NCBI RefSeq assembly: GCF_000626715.1 | Contig: NZ_AQRA01000007.1 | Coordinates: 62,001 to 126,000 of the forward strand | Length of the DNA: 64,000 nucleotides | Direction: 5' to 3' | From: Aquimarina atlantica | Lineage (GTDB): Bacteria; Bacteroidota; Bacteroidia; Flavobacteriales; Flavobacteriaceae | Shown here: positions 14,754 through 22,880 of the stretch, piece after piece | How the letters are laid out: every line of letters begins with the position of its first letter | Position numbering within the stretch: position 1 is the stretch's first letter | Translations under genes and position numbers: made by a program | Notes under the pieces: generated by a model | The model's input: the letters and a program-made list of their open reading frames with translations, nothing else | The model's database searches: none | Told to the model about the DNA's origin: nothing

Positions 14754-17135
14754 ATGAGAAAACTAAATCTATTTTTTTTAGCGGTATCGCTAAGCGTATT
14801 AACGTCATGTATTTATGCGCAGGAACGATCAAAAATGTTTCATGCGACAATGGATACTCAGGATGCATTGAAACTAAAAAAGAATCATCCAAATGATGTG
14901 AAAATTATTAAGTCGGTTAACGAATATAGCGCCGTAATGTTAAATGAACATTCGGCAGAAGAACTACATCACACTGGATTAAGGCATGGGCCAGGATATT
15001 TTTATGAAACTTCAGAAAAAGCTGCTATAGAAGCAATAATAAAAGCTAATTCAATTCAAAAATCAAAGAATCAATCCTTAGCAAAAGCAGCAGTTGCTTT
15101 TGAGATTACTCAGGATCAATTAGTAAATCAAAGTTTAGGGTTGGTAAATAATGCTAATATTGATAGACAAATAAAAGAGCTTGAGAATTATGGTACCCGT
15201 TACCATACTAAAAGTAGTGCAAAAAGAGCTTCTACAGATTTAAAAGCAAAATGGGAAGGACTTGCTGGTAATCGTAGTGATGTATCGGTTAGATTGGTTA
15301 ATCATTCTGGCTCGCCAATGCCGTCTGTTGTTATGACGATTACAGGTACAGAAAAACCAAATGAATACGTGGTTTTAGGAGGACATTTGGATTCGACATC
15401 GCCACGTGATCAAAATAATGCTCCGGGAGCAGATGATAATGCTTCTGGTATCGCAACAATTACAGAAGTAGCCAGAGTATTATTTAGCATGAACTACAAG
15501 CCAAAAAGAACAGTAGAGTTTATGGCATTTGCTGCAGAAGAAATAGGTTTGGTAGGATCTAAAGAAATAGCAAGAGATTATAAAAATCGTAATGTAAATA
15601 TAGTGAGTTATGTACAGTTGGATATGACTAATTACAAAGGGTCTACAAATGATATTTTTATTACAACCGATTCATATAACAGTACTTCTTTGAATAATTT
15701 TTTAACTAGATTAATGGATCATTATAATGCTTCGGGAACACATAAAATTACATATGGTACTTCTGCTTGTAACTATGGATGTTCTGATCACCACAGTTTT
15801 GCACAACAAGGATATGAAACAGCATTTCCTATTGAAGCTAAATTCAGAGAAAGTAACCCGAAGATTCATACTTCTGGAGATACATCATCTAACTTTCCTA
15901 CTGCGAATGCAACACATGCAGCCAAATTTGCAAAATTAGCTTTAGAATATCTTATAGAAGTTTCTAATGCCGGGGGTGTAGTAAACCCTCCAACAGGATA
16001 TTGTGCTTCTAATGGGCAAAAAACATCAGATGAGTATATTGGTAAGGTAGCTTTGGGAACAATTAATAAAACCTCTACTGCTGGAAGCGGAGGGTATAGT
16101 GATTTTACAGCAGAAACCACTAACCTTTCTAAAGGAACATCACATACTATTACGGTGACACCAAAATGGTCGGGAAGTACTTATGATGAAGGATATGCAG
16201 TATGGATTGATTATAATCAAGATAAAGATTTTGCAGATTCTGGCGAATTGGTTTGGAGCAAAGCAGCTTCAAAAACAACACCAGTAAGTGGTAGTTTTAC
16301 TGTACCTGCCAGTGCAAAAAATGGAAGCACAAGAATGAGAGTTTCTATGAAATATAATAAAATTCCTACAGCTTGTGAATCTTTTGAGTATGGAGAAGTA
16401 GAAGATTATACTGTTGTTATCGGAGGATCTGGTGGAGGAGATACCCAGGCACCTTCTGCTCCTTCGGGATTAGCTTCATCAAATGTAGCACAAACCACCT
16501 TAACCCTATCATGGACATCTTCTACAGATAATGTAGGAGTGACGGGATATGATGTGTATAAAGGAAATACGGTTGAAACATCTGTTTCTGGAACCACTGC
16601 TAACATCACAGGATTAACAGCTAGTACTGCATATACATTTAGTGTAAAAGCAAAAGATGCTGCAGGTAATGTATCTGCTGCAAGTAATGTGATAAATGTA
16701 ACCACTACAGGAGGAAGCAGTGATCCTTGTGCCGGTGTTCCACCGTACAGCTCTTCTGAAACCTATCAGCCTGGTGATCGAGTAACGTATCAAGGTAGTC
16801 TTTATGAAAGAACCAGTACTGGCTGGACTTATATAGGATCTTGTGGAGCACTGTTTGCAAGAAGCTCTACGGTTGATCTATTAGAAGATGATAGCATGTC
16901 TTTTGATTTTTATCCTAATCCTGTAACAGAAGATCATATAGAGATCACGGTTAATAATGAACTATGGAAATCAGGAAGTGTATTGGTTGTAGATGTAAAA
17001 GGAAATATTGTACGAGAGATTAGGCTTAAAAATAAAGTTACTCAAATCAATACTTCTAAATTTTCTACAGGAGTATACTTTTTGACACTTTTTAATGGGG
17101 CAAAAAGCGCTACAAAACAGATGATTATAAAATAA
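14754..17135 (+). CDS. Secreted M28 aminopeptidase with T9SS sorting domain
   Basis: A 793-residue exported zinc aminopeptidase. Order: signal peptide (to about residue 23), propeptide-like N domain, M28 catalytic domain (about 130-405), a GEVED-type domain (about 445-555), fibronectin III (about 566-652), a short carbohydrate-binding-like module (about 663-697), and a Por secretion C-terminal domain (FYPNPV at 719-724 to the end). Metal and catalytic residues fit the Vibrio leucyl aminopeptidase group: His211, Asp213, Asp227/228, Glu262-Glu263, Asp290 and His372, and the CxxxxC pair Cys339/Cys343. The type IX system should export it and cut or anchor the C-terminal domain. It likely frees amino acids from peptides outside the cell. 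A hairpin follows the stop. Confidence 0.93.
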   Translation: MRKLNLFFLAVSLSVLTSCIYAQERSKMFHATMDTQDALKLKKNHPNDVKIIKSVNEYSAVMLNEHSAEELHHTGLRHGPGYFYETSEKAAIEAIIKANSIQKSKNQSLAKAAVAFEITQDQLVNQSLGLVNNANIDRQIKELENYGTRYHTKSSAKRASTDLKAKWEGLAGNRSDVSVRLVNHSGSPMPSVVMTITGTEKPNEYVVLGGHLDSTSPRDQNNAPGADDNASGIATITEVARVLFSMNYKPKRTVEFMAFAAEEIGLVGSKEIARDYKNRNVNIVSYVQLDMTNYKGSTNDIFITTDSYNSTSLNNFLTRLMDHYNASGTHKITYGTSACNYGCSDHHSFAQQGYETAFPIEAKFRESNPKIHTSGDTSSNFPTANATHAAKFAKLALEYLIEVSNAGGVVNPPTGYCASNGQKTSDEYIGKVALGTINKTSTAGSGGYSDFTAETTNLSKGTSHTITVTPKWSGSTYDEGYAVWIDYNQDKDFADSGELVWSKAASKTTPVSGSFTVPASAKNGSTRMRVSMKYNKIPTACESFEYGEVEDYTVVIGGSGGGDTQAPSAPSGLASSNVAQTTLTLSWTSSTDNVGVTGYDVYKGNTVETSVSGTTANITGLTASTAYTFSVKAKDAAGNVSAASNVINVTTTGGSSDPCAGVPPYSSSETYQPGDRVTYQGSLYERTSTGWTYIGSCGALFARSSTVDLLEDDSMSFDFYPNPVTEDHIEITVNNELWKSGSVLVVDVKGNIVREIRLKNKVTQINTSKFSTGVYFLTLFNGAKSATKQMIIK

Positions 17136-17155
17136 TTATAACATATCATAGAAAT

Positions 17156-17202
17156 CCATCTTAACTTTTTTGTTGGTGAAAATAAAGAAGAAGTTAAGAT
17201 GG
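17156..17202 (+). terminator. Hairpin after the M28 peptidase gene
   Basis: 12-bp perfect arms CCATCTTAACTT / AAGTTAAGATGG with a 23-nt loop, 20 nt past the stop. The following T-run is short (GGGTTTATTA), so termination strength is uncertain. Confidence 0.55.
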
Positions 17203-17385
17203 GTTTATTAATAACTGCCCCGGAATGATTTGTGCACTTAATTAGTGATAGAATCAGACAAGACGTATTACGGTATTTAGTAGCTTTATTAAAGGAGAAT
17301 CTTTTTCTTACGAAACTTTGTTTCACTTATTTTGAGATAGATCAAAAAAAGAAACTACAAATACATAAAAAATAATAGAAATTGC

Positions 17386-17420
17386 TCAAACAATATTTCA
17401 ATCCCAAAACGATTGTTTGA
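17386..17420. repeat. Inverted repeat TCAAACAAT / ATTGTTTGA
   Basis: 9-bp perfect arms 17 nt apart in the gap between the M28 gene and the small peptide gene. No function assigned. The surrounding 17210-17480 shows no convincing gene. Confidence 0.4.
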
Positions 17421-17483
17421 ATTTTGAATTTGGCATACAAACTCGTCATAATTCGAGGAAAAGTATATTCCTTTTAAAACAAG

Positions 17484-17520
17484 AAAAGCAGACACATTTT
17501 ACTAATGTATCTGCTTTTTT
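17484..17520. terminator. Intrinsic terminator in the M28-peptide gap
   Basis: AAAAGCAGA-C-ACATT pairs with AATGT-A-TCTGCTTTT (one mismatch) and is followed by TTTTTT on the plus strand; the minus strand also ends in a T-run after the complement. It may end the peptide transcript (minus) or an unseen plus-strand transcript. Confidence 0.65.
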
Positions 17521-17647
17521 ATTATTAAAATACCTCTATTGTTTGCCCCAAGAGATCAGAAGTTCTATAAAGCATAGATATCTCACACTTATAAACTCTT
17601 AAGAGAACAAATGATCTATACATTAACAAAGGACAATCAGAGAGGTA

Positions 17648-17821
17648 TTAACAAAATTGTTTAAAGGCACATATTTCAGTTTTATACAAAGAAAAATAAC
17701 AGCACGACATATTATTAGGGCAATCAGAATCAGAGTTACATTCTGTGTACCTGCCACCGTTAATACTTCTTTGCTGAGTTTTACTTAAGACCTTCCCTAA
17801 AGTTAAAATTGTTTTTTTCAT
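17648..17821 (-). CDS. Double-glycine-leader, six-cysteine peptide (bacteriocin-like)
   Basis: A 57-residue precursor starting MKKTILTLGKVLSKTQQ and with RSINGG at residues 18-23, the double-glycine leader pattern cut by C39-type peptidases of peptide exporters. The predicted 34-residue core has six cysteines at 28, 34, 40, 41, 51 and 57 (pattern C-x5-C-x5-CC-x9-C-x5-C), acidic residues before the second cysteine, and ends in cysteine. The even cysteine number and CC pair suggest three disulfides, knottin-like, though the spacing does not fit the classic consensus exactly. It is probably exported and could act as a bacteriocin or signal. No immunity or transporter gene lies beside it. Leader type is well supported; function is inferred. 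Confidence 0.72.
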   Translation of the reverse strand: MKKTILTLGKVLSKTQQRSINGGRYTECNSDSDCPNNMSCCYFSLYKTEICAFKQFC

Positions 17822-18004
17822 TTTTTACAATAATTTAATTAATATGAATTTGGTATAACACTATTTAATTCTAAAAATGTATAACTGTTCTTAAGCTTTA
17901 CTATTAATGAGCTTTAGTTCAAAAAAAAGAATAATATTTTCATTCCTATACCCCGAAAACAGGGTTTTGAGAATTCTGGTATATAGAACGGATTTAAAAA
18001 ACCT

Positions 18005-18191
18005 TATTATTACTTAATCCAGTAAACATAAAGACCTATATAGTTTTGTATTCATGTTTATGAAAAGGAAACTATTGTACAAGAGATTAGGCTTAAAAAT
18101 AAAGCTTTCTAAATCAATATTTAAAGAGCTTCTGACTGGGTATACTTTGGATAGATCAGAAAAATATACAAAGAAGATAATTATGAAATGA
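18005..18191 (+). pseudogene. Decayed remnant of a T9SS C-terminal sorting domain gene
   Basis: This gap sequence repeats the 3' end of the M28 gene. Positions 18073-18104 match 17006-17037 at 31 of 32 bases (coding IVxEIRLKNK), and further matches continue through the VYF segment to a near-identical end. The start shows LNPV, the trace of the FYPNPV motif. In-frame stops and shifts break it throughout (for example after LKNKAF). It is followed by a terminator-like hairpin. It is most simply the tail of a second secreted-protein gene whose front has been lost. Confidence 0.8.
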
Positions 18192-18220
18192 TAATGAAGA
18201 ATGTATAGATCTACCATATC

Positions 18221-18253
18221 GAGTCTATTGAAGTCAAAAACTCCAATAGACTC
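18221..18253. terminator. Hairpin between the sorting-domain relic and the M3 peptidase gene
   Basis: 10-bp perfect stem GAGTCTATTG / CAATAGACTC with a 13-nt loop, extended by ACCAT / ATGGT outside. The T-run (GGTATTTTTTATT) is on the plus strand, fitting the relic's reading direction, but it can also end the M3 gene. Confidence 0.6.
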
Positions 18254-18263
18254 ATGGTATTTT

Positions 18264-20285
18264 TTATTTAATTAATCCTGCTCGTTTTAATAACGCTTCG
18301 GGTTTAGGTTCTTTTCCTCTAAAACGTTTATAAAGAGTCATCGGGTTTTCTGTACCTCCTTTAGATAACACATGATCTTTAAATTTGGTAGCGATTTCAC
18401 GATTAAAAATTCCATTTTCTTTAAAATACTCAAAAGCATCAGCATCTAATACTTCTGCCCACTTATACGAATAATATCCTGCAGAATACCCTCCTTGAAA
18501 AATATGAGAAAAAGCTGTACTCATACAATTTTCTTCTACATTTGGGTATAAAGAAGTTGCCGAAAAAGTAGTTTTCTCATGTGCTTTTACATCTTTTATA
18601 CTGCCAGGATCCTGGGCATGCCATGACATGTCGAGTAATCCAAAACTTAATTGACGTAATGTAGCCATACCTTCCATAAAGGTTGCAGATTCTTTAATCT
18701 TTTCGACCAATTCCATTGGGATTATTTCACCTGTTTCATAGTGTTTTGCAAAAAGCTCTAAAGCTTCTTTTTCATAACACCAATTTTCTAGAACCTGACT
18801 TGGTAATTCTACAAAATCCCAGTACACACTAGTTCCCGACAAACCAGGGTAGGTAGTATTGGCTAGCATACCATGTAGTGCATGACCAAATTCATGAAAT
18901 AGTGTTGTTACCTCATTAAAGGTTAATAAAGATGGTTTACTAGGTGTAGGTTTGGTAAAATTGCAAACAATAGAAACATGAGGTCTTATGTTTTTATCAT
19001 TTTTCCTCATTTGTGATTTGTAGGATGTCATCCATGCTCCATTCCGTTTTCCAGGTCTGGGATGAAAATCGGCATAAAACAATGAAACAAAATTGCCTTC
19101 AGTATCAGTAACGTGATAGGTTTTTACTTCTTCATGATACTTGTCTACATTATTAACTTCTTTAAACTGAAGACCAAATAATTTATGAGCAACAGTAAAA
19201 ACACCTTCAATTACATTTTCTAGCTTGAAATAAGGTTTCAGTTTTTCATCATCAAGATCAAAGAGTTTTTGTTTTAATTTTTCAGAATAGTAAGCTCCGT
19301 CCCATTTTTGCAAGTGATCAATCCCATCTAACTCCTTGGCATAAGATGCTAATTGTTTAAATTCTCTTTCTGCTGCAGGTTTAGCTTTCTCTAAAATTTC
19401 ATTTAGAAAAGAAAATACAGTATCAGGAGTTTCTGCCATTCGTTCTTCCAGGATATAATCGGCATGAGAGGAATATCCTAAAAGAAGAGCACGTTGATGT
19501 CTAAGATTTGCAATTTTTAAAACAATCTCCTGGTTATCAAGATCATCATTGTGAAACCCTTTGGATCCAAAAGCAAGAGCTAGTTTTTTGCGTAACTCTC
19601 GATTATCGGCATATGTGATAAAAGGAATGTAACTTGGGTAATCCAGGGTGATTAACCACCCTTTTTTACCTTTTGCTTCTGCCATTGATTTGGCTGCTTC
19701 CTTAGCTCCTTCTGGTAAACCAGCTACATCAGATTCATCGGTAAGCAACATTTCAAACTTATTAGTCTCGGCTAAGACATTTTCACCAAACTTTAGGCTT
19801 AGTGTCGAAAGCTCTTTATCAACCTCTCTTAGTTTTTCTTTTTTTTCGTCAGGAAGATTAGCTCCATTTCTCGAGAATGATTTATATCTTTTTTCAAGAA
19901 GCCTGGATTGTTCTGGATTAAGATCTAATGATTCTTTTTGTGTGTATACCACTTCAATTCTTTTAAATAAATCTAGATTGAGTGCTATGTCATTACTAAA
20001 TTCTGAAAGTAAAGGAGAGGCTTCTTGTGCTATTTTTTGAATATCCTCGTTAGTCTCAGCACTATTTAAATTGAAAAAAACACTGGTCACTCTATCCAGT
20101 AGTTCTCCGCAATATTCTAGAGCTTCTATTGTATTAGAAAATGAAGGTGGTTCAGAATTAGAGACAATTGCATCAACCTGTTTTTTGGCGATAGAAATAC
20201 CGTTTTTAATAGCTGGTAAAAAATGATCTGACTTTATTTCTGAAAATGGTGCAGCATCAAATGGTTTTAATAGTGGATTGTTCAT
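18264..20285 (-). CDS. M3 family oligopeptidase (oligopeptidase A / Dcp type)
   Basis: A 673-residue zinc metallopeptidase of family M3. The active-site HEFGH is at 464-468, within FNEVTTLFHEFGHALHGML, and the downstream glutamate region follows (FVELPSQVLENWCYEK). There is no signal peptide, so it should degrade short peptides in the cytoplasm, as oligopeptidase A does. Length is as expected for prlC/dcp-type enzymes; I cannot separate the two from sequence alone. It is transcribed alone; 580 nt separate it from purE. Confidence 0.93.
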   Translation of the reverse strand: MNNPLLKPFDAAPFSEIKSDHFLPAIKNGISIAKKQVDAIVSNSEPPSFSNTIEALEYCGELLDRVTSVFFNLNSAETNEDIQKIAQEASPLLSEFSNDIALNLDLFKRIEVVYTQKESLDLNPEQSRLLEKRYKSFSRNGANLPDEKKEKLREVDKELSTLSLKFGENVLAETNKFEMLLTDESDVAGLPEGAKEAAKSMAEAKGKKGWLITLDYPSYIPFITYADNRELRKKLALAFGSKGFHNDDLDNQEIVLKIANLRHQRALLLGYSSHADYILEERMAETPDTVFSFLNEILEKAKPAAEREFKQLASYAKELDGIDHLQKWDGAYYSEKLKQKLFDLDDEKLKPYFKLENVIEGVFTVAHKLFGLQFKEVNNVDKYHEEVKTYHVTDTEGNFVSLFYADFHPRPGKRNGAWMTSYKSQMRKNDKNIRPHVSIVCNFTKPTPSKPSLLTFNEVTTLFHEFGHALHGMLANTTYPGLSGTSVYWDFVELPSQVLENWCYEKEALELFAKHYETGEIIPMELVEKIKESATFMEGMATLRQLSFGLLDMSWHAQDPGSIKDVKAHEKTTFSATSLYPNVEENCMSTAFSHIFQGGYSAGYYSYKWAEVLDADAFEYFKENGIFNREIATKFKDHVLSKGGTENPMTLYKRFRGKEPKPEALLKRAGLIK

Positions 20286-20516
20286 TGTGTATTAGTGATT
20301 TCTTCTTAATTTTTTATGTTATATGTTCTTACATCGGAAAAAACAGCCTTTTATCGAAAAACATACCCAGGTTATAGGTGTTTTTCATTAAACTAAATTT
20401 TATACCAATAGATTTGATTAGGTTTATTAGTATGGTCTGGTATTTAGAATAAAAGATTATTTTTATTTGGGGTATGAATATAAATAATTGTTCTAATGCA
20501 AAGACCAAATATATCG

Positions 20517-20542
20517 AAAGAGCTGCATTTTTGCAGCTCTTT
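20517..20542 (+). terminator. Orphan terminator between M3 peptidase and purE
   Basis: 11-bp perfect stem AAAGAGCTGCA / TGCAGCTCTTT with a TTTT loop. The T-run is clearest on the plus strand. No gene ends here. A TAGATTTG box at 20410-20417 lies about 100 nt before it, so a short plus-strand transcript is possible. Confidence 0.6.
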
Positions 20543-20650
20543 TGTCTTCTATTTTTTACCAAAAATCAGGTTTTTTAGTAAAAAATCTAATTTACTGTCT
20601 GTTTTTTCGATCAAAAAAACGTTAAAAAAATCTTAATCATTGTTTTTTAT

Positions 20651-20672
20651 CGATGAAATTGGTATTTCATCG
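20651..20672. repeat. 9-bp perfect hairpin CGATGAAAT / ATTTCATCG
   Basis: Perfect inverted repeat around TGGT, about 30 nt upstream of the predicted promoter at 20703. It has no T-run. Could be an operator for that promoter. Confidence 0.4.
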
Positions 20673-20702
20673 AAAACTATGAATATTTTAGCATTACTTT
20701 TA

Positions 20703-20732
20703 TTGTGTAATTAAAGTAAGGTTTTACCTTTG
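20703..20732 (+). promoter_or_regulatory. Strong predicted promoter without a gene
   Basis: TTG, 19 nt, TACCTTTG: an exact match to the Bacteroidota promoter layout and identical in both elements and spacing to the one before rpsL. The transcript would run toward the terminator at 20834. Confidence 0.65.
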
Positions 20733-20738
20733 TTGTAG

Positions 20739-20865
20739 GTTTTAAGAGTAATGGTCTTACGATGAATTTTTTGTGTAATATATTTAAGTTGGTTAATAAA
20801 TATTGTTATATTCTTTTGTAAGGCCTGATATTCAAAAGAGTCACTGAAAAGTGACTCTTTTTTTT
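20739..20865 (+). ncRNA. Candidate small RNA (about 125 nt)
   Basis: A plus-strand unit defined by an exact TTG-N19-TACCTTTG promoter and a strong terminator, with no annotated gene inside. The only start-to-stop reading is 19 codons (20762-20821, MNFLCNIFKLVNKYCYILL), so it is either a regulatory RNA or a microprotein message. The start at 20739 is estimated as seven nt past the -7 box. It opposes purE, whose stop lies at the end of the terminator. I recognise no Rfam family. Confidence 0.5.
20834..20865. terminator. Strong bidirectional terminator
   Basis: 12-bp perfect stem AAAAGAGTCACT / AGTGACTCTTTT, GAAA loop, then a T-run on the plus strand; the minus strand also ends in TTTT. It serves the candidate small RNA and purE. 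Confidence 0.85.
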
Positions 20866-20866
20866 G

Positions 20867-21352
20867 TTATTTTTTTATCTGCTTAGCACCTTCGATTACT
20901 TTTTGCTTTAATCCTTCTTTATAGACTAAGATTTTATCTAAAACACATGTATCACTTGCCCCTATAATTTGTGCTGCCAAAATACCAGCATTGAGTGCAC
21001 CATCTAAAGCTACAGTAGCTACAGGAACTCCACCGGGCATTTGTAAAATAGATAAAACAGAATCCCATCCATCGATAGAGTTACGTGACTTAACAGGAAC
21101 TCCAATCACTGGTAGAGGAGATAATGAAGCCACCATTCCAGGAAGGTGAGCAGCACCACCAGCACCAGCAATAATAACTTTTATGCCTCTGGTATGAGCA
21201 TTTTTGGCATAATCAAATAACTTTTCTGGGGTACGATGCGCCGAAACAATATCTACTTCGACTTCTATATCAAAACCTTGTAATACTTCGATAGCTTTTT
21301 CCATTACAGGCATATCACTAGTACTACCCATTATTATTCCCACCTTACTCAT
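20867..21352 (-). CDS. purE: N5-carboxyaminoimidazole ribonucleotide mutase
   Basis: A 161-residue class I PurE. It converts N5-CAIR, made by PurK, to CAIR in de novo purine synthesis. Family signatures: VGIIMGSTSDMPVM at the start, SAHRTPEKLFDYAKNAHTRG, and IAGAGGAAHLPGMVASL. I start it at the ATG at 21352; a longer reading from 21397 would add 15 unconserved residues. purK lies 91 nt upstream on the same strand, in the expected order of a purK-purE unit. Confidence 0.96.
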   Translation of the reverse strand: MSKVGIIMGSTSDMPVMEKAIEVLQGFDIEVEVDIVSAHRTPEKLFDYAKNAHTRGIKVIIAGAGGAAHLPGMVASLSPLPVIGVPVKSRNSIDGWDSVLSILQMPGGVPVATVALDGALNAGILAAQIIGASDTCVLDKILVYKEGLKQKVIEGAKQIKK

Positions 21353-21443
21353 TATATTATTTATTATTGTTAGTATTTGTTTGTCAAAAAATAGCAATCA
21401 TAATAGAGTATGAAGGTATCTAAAATAAGTACCTATACCTCTA

Positions 21444-22598
21444 TTAACTAATTACTTGAATTGTGTTTTTTACTTTTTCAGCTATTTTTCTAGCCTCATC
21501 TATGTTTTCATGAATTATAGTAACATGTCCCATTTTTCTATAAGGACGTGTTTGTTTTTTACCATAAATGTGGGGAGTAACACCCTTCATTTTCATGATT
21601 TCTTCTATGTTTTTATAAATAACATCTCCCGTATGTCCTTCTTTACCAACCAGATTAACCATAATACCACCTACTTTACTTTCTGTAGCTCCCAGAGGTA
21701 AATCTAGAATGGCTCTTATGTGTTGTTCGAATTGATTAGTATAGCTGGCTTCGATACTATAATGCCCACTATTATGTGGTCTTGGGGCAACTTCATTTAC
21801 AAGAATGTCATCTTCTTGTGTTTGAAACATTTCTACTGCAAGTACCCCTACGTGTTCAAAGGCTTTAGACACTTTCTCGGCAATTATTACTGCCTTTTGA
21901 GCAATTTTAGAATCAATTCTGGCTGGGCAAATCACATATTCTACCTGGTTGGCCTCTGGGTGAAACTCCATCTCTACCACAGGATAGGTTTTGATTTCTC
22001 CACTAGGATTACGAACAACAATTACAGCTAATTCATTTTTAAAATCAACTAAATGTTCTGCAATGCATTCTGTGTCAGGTAGTTTTGCTAAGTCGGCTCC
22101 GGATCTAATAATCGAAACACCCTTACCATCATATCCTCCCTGTGTACTTTTCCAAACAAATGGAAGTTTAATCCTGTTATTGGTAATTCCTTCGGTAAGG
22201 TGAGCCTTATTAGAAAACCGTGTAAACGCTGCGGTAGGAATTTTGTTTTCCTCGTAGAAAAGCTTCTGTTCTCCTTTATTTTGTATTTTTTCAAGGGTTT
22301 TTGAACTTGGATAGACCTTTTTGCCTTCTTTCTCTAGTTGAACTAAAGCTTCTAGATTTACCGTTTCAATTTCAAAAGTAAGTACATCTACCTTTTTTCC
22401 AAAATTATAAACAGTCTCATAATCCATTAAATTACCTTGTTGAAAATGATCACATGCAATTTTGCAAGGAGCATCTTGACTTGGGTCGAGGACATATGTT
22501 TGGATATCATATTTTCGGGTGTCATAAAGCATCATCTTGCCTAGTTGACCTCCTCCTAATATTCCTAACTTAAAGTTTGACGAGAAAAAATTTGTCAT
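21444..22598 (-). CDS. purK: N5-carboxyaminoimidazole ribonucleotide synthase
   Basis: A 384-residue ATP-grasp enzyme that joins bicarbonate to AIR using ATP, giving N5-CAIR for PurE. The N terminus has the Rossmann-like LGILGGGQLGKMM; the ATP-grasp core follows with FVWKSTQGGYDGKG and the metal-binding VNEVAPRPHNSGHYSIEA. Length is normal. A good promoter (TTG-N22-TATTTTTG) lies just upstream, so purK and purE are probably read together from it. Confidence 0.97.
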   Translation of the reverse strand: MTNFFSSNFKLGILGGGQLGKMMLYDTRKYDIQTYVLDPSQDAPCKIACDHFQQGNLMDYETVYNFGKKVDVLTFEIETVNLEALVQLEKEGKKVYPSSKTLEKIQNKGEQKLFYEENKIPTAAFTRFSNKAHLTEGITNNRIKLPFVWKSTQGGYDGKGVSIIRSGADLAKLPDTECIAEHLVDFKNELAVIVVRNPSGEIKTYPVVEMEFHPEANQVEYVICPARIDSKIAQKAVIIAEKVSKAFEHVGVLAVEMFQTQEDDILVNEVAPRPHNSGHYSIEASYTNQFEQHIRAILDLPLGATESKVGGIMVNLVGKEGHTGDVIYKNIEEIMKMKGVTPHIYGKKQTRPYRKMGHVTIIHENIDEARKIAEKVKNTIQVIS

Positions 22599-22627
22599 TT
22601 TCGGGGTTTCAAATTTGTCTTAAGATG

Positions 22628-22660
22628 CAAAAATAATTTTTTCAGAAGGAATAACCACAA
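22628..22660 (-). promoter_or_regulatory. Predicted purK-purE promoter
   Basis: Minus strand TTG, 22 nt, TATTTTTG, 30 nt before the purK ATG; fits the Bacteroidota layout. Confidence 0.6.
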
Positions 22661-22828
22661 TAATGTAAGGGTAAATACAATAAGTTAACCACAAGAAGGT
22701 GTATTTGGTTGATATGTGTTGATGATTAAACCTATACTAATCTGGGTTTGTATAGTAACCATTTAGACCTGTCTGTAGTTATAAGAAGGTTGATGTCGTA
22801 ATTCTTAGTTATGCTCATTTCTAATCAC

Positions 22829-22836
22829 TATCTTTG
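22829..22836 (+). promoter_or_regulatory. Predicted -7 element of the hpt-adk gene
   Basis: TATCTTTG, an exact TAnnTTTG match, 44 nt before the ATG at 22881. The -33 region has TTAG rather than TTG. Confidence 0.5.
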
Positions 22837-22880
22837 CGGCTTTAAATTAAAAAATCAAACCAGAACAAGTATAAAATAGG

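Noticed and set aside
17417..17602. A 61-codon plus-strand ORF between the M28 gene and the peptide gene
   Set aside because: It reads straight through the terminator-like hairpin at 17484-17520 and has no protein-like composition.
18014..18217. A 67-codon minus-strand ORF
   Set aside because: It lies antisense to the decayed sorting-domain sequence, whose plus-strand similarity to the M28 gene explains the region better.
20329..20562. A 77-codon minus-strand ORF in the M3-purE gap
   Set aside because: It runs through the perfect terminator hairpin at 20517-20542, its product is low-complexity and hydrophobic without recognisable features, and stops in relatives could not be checked.
21353..21397. 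A longer purE start at 21397
   Set aside because: Adds 15 residues before the conserved SKVGIIMGSTSD, where PurE proteins begin.
22740..22765. The string GACCTGTCTG upstream of the hpt-adk gene, shared with the terminator at 30646
   Set aside because: Only ten bases are shared and the copy at 22740 has no matching arm, so a functional link is not supported.
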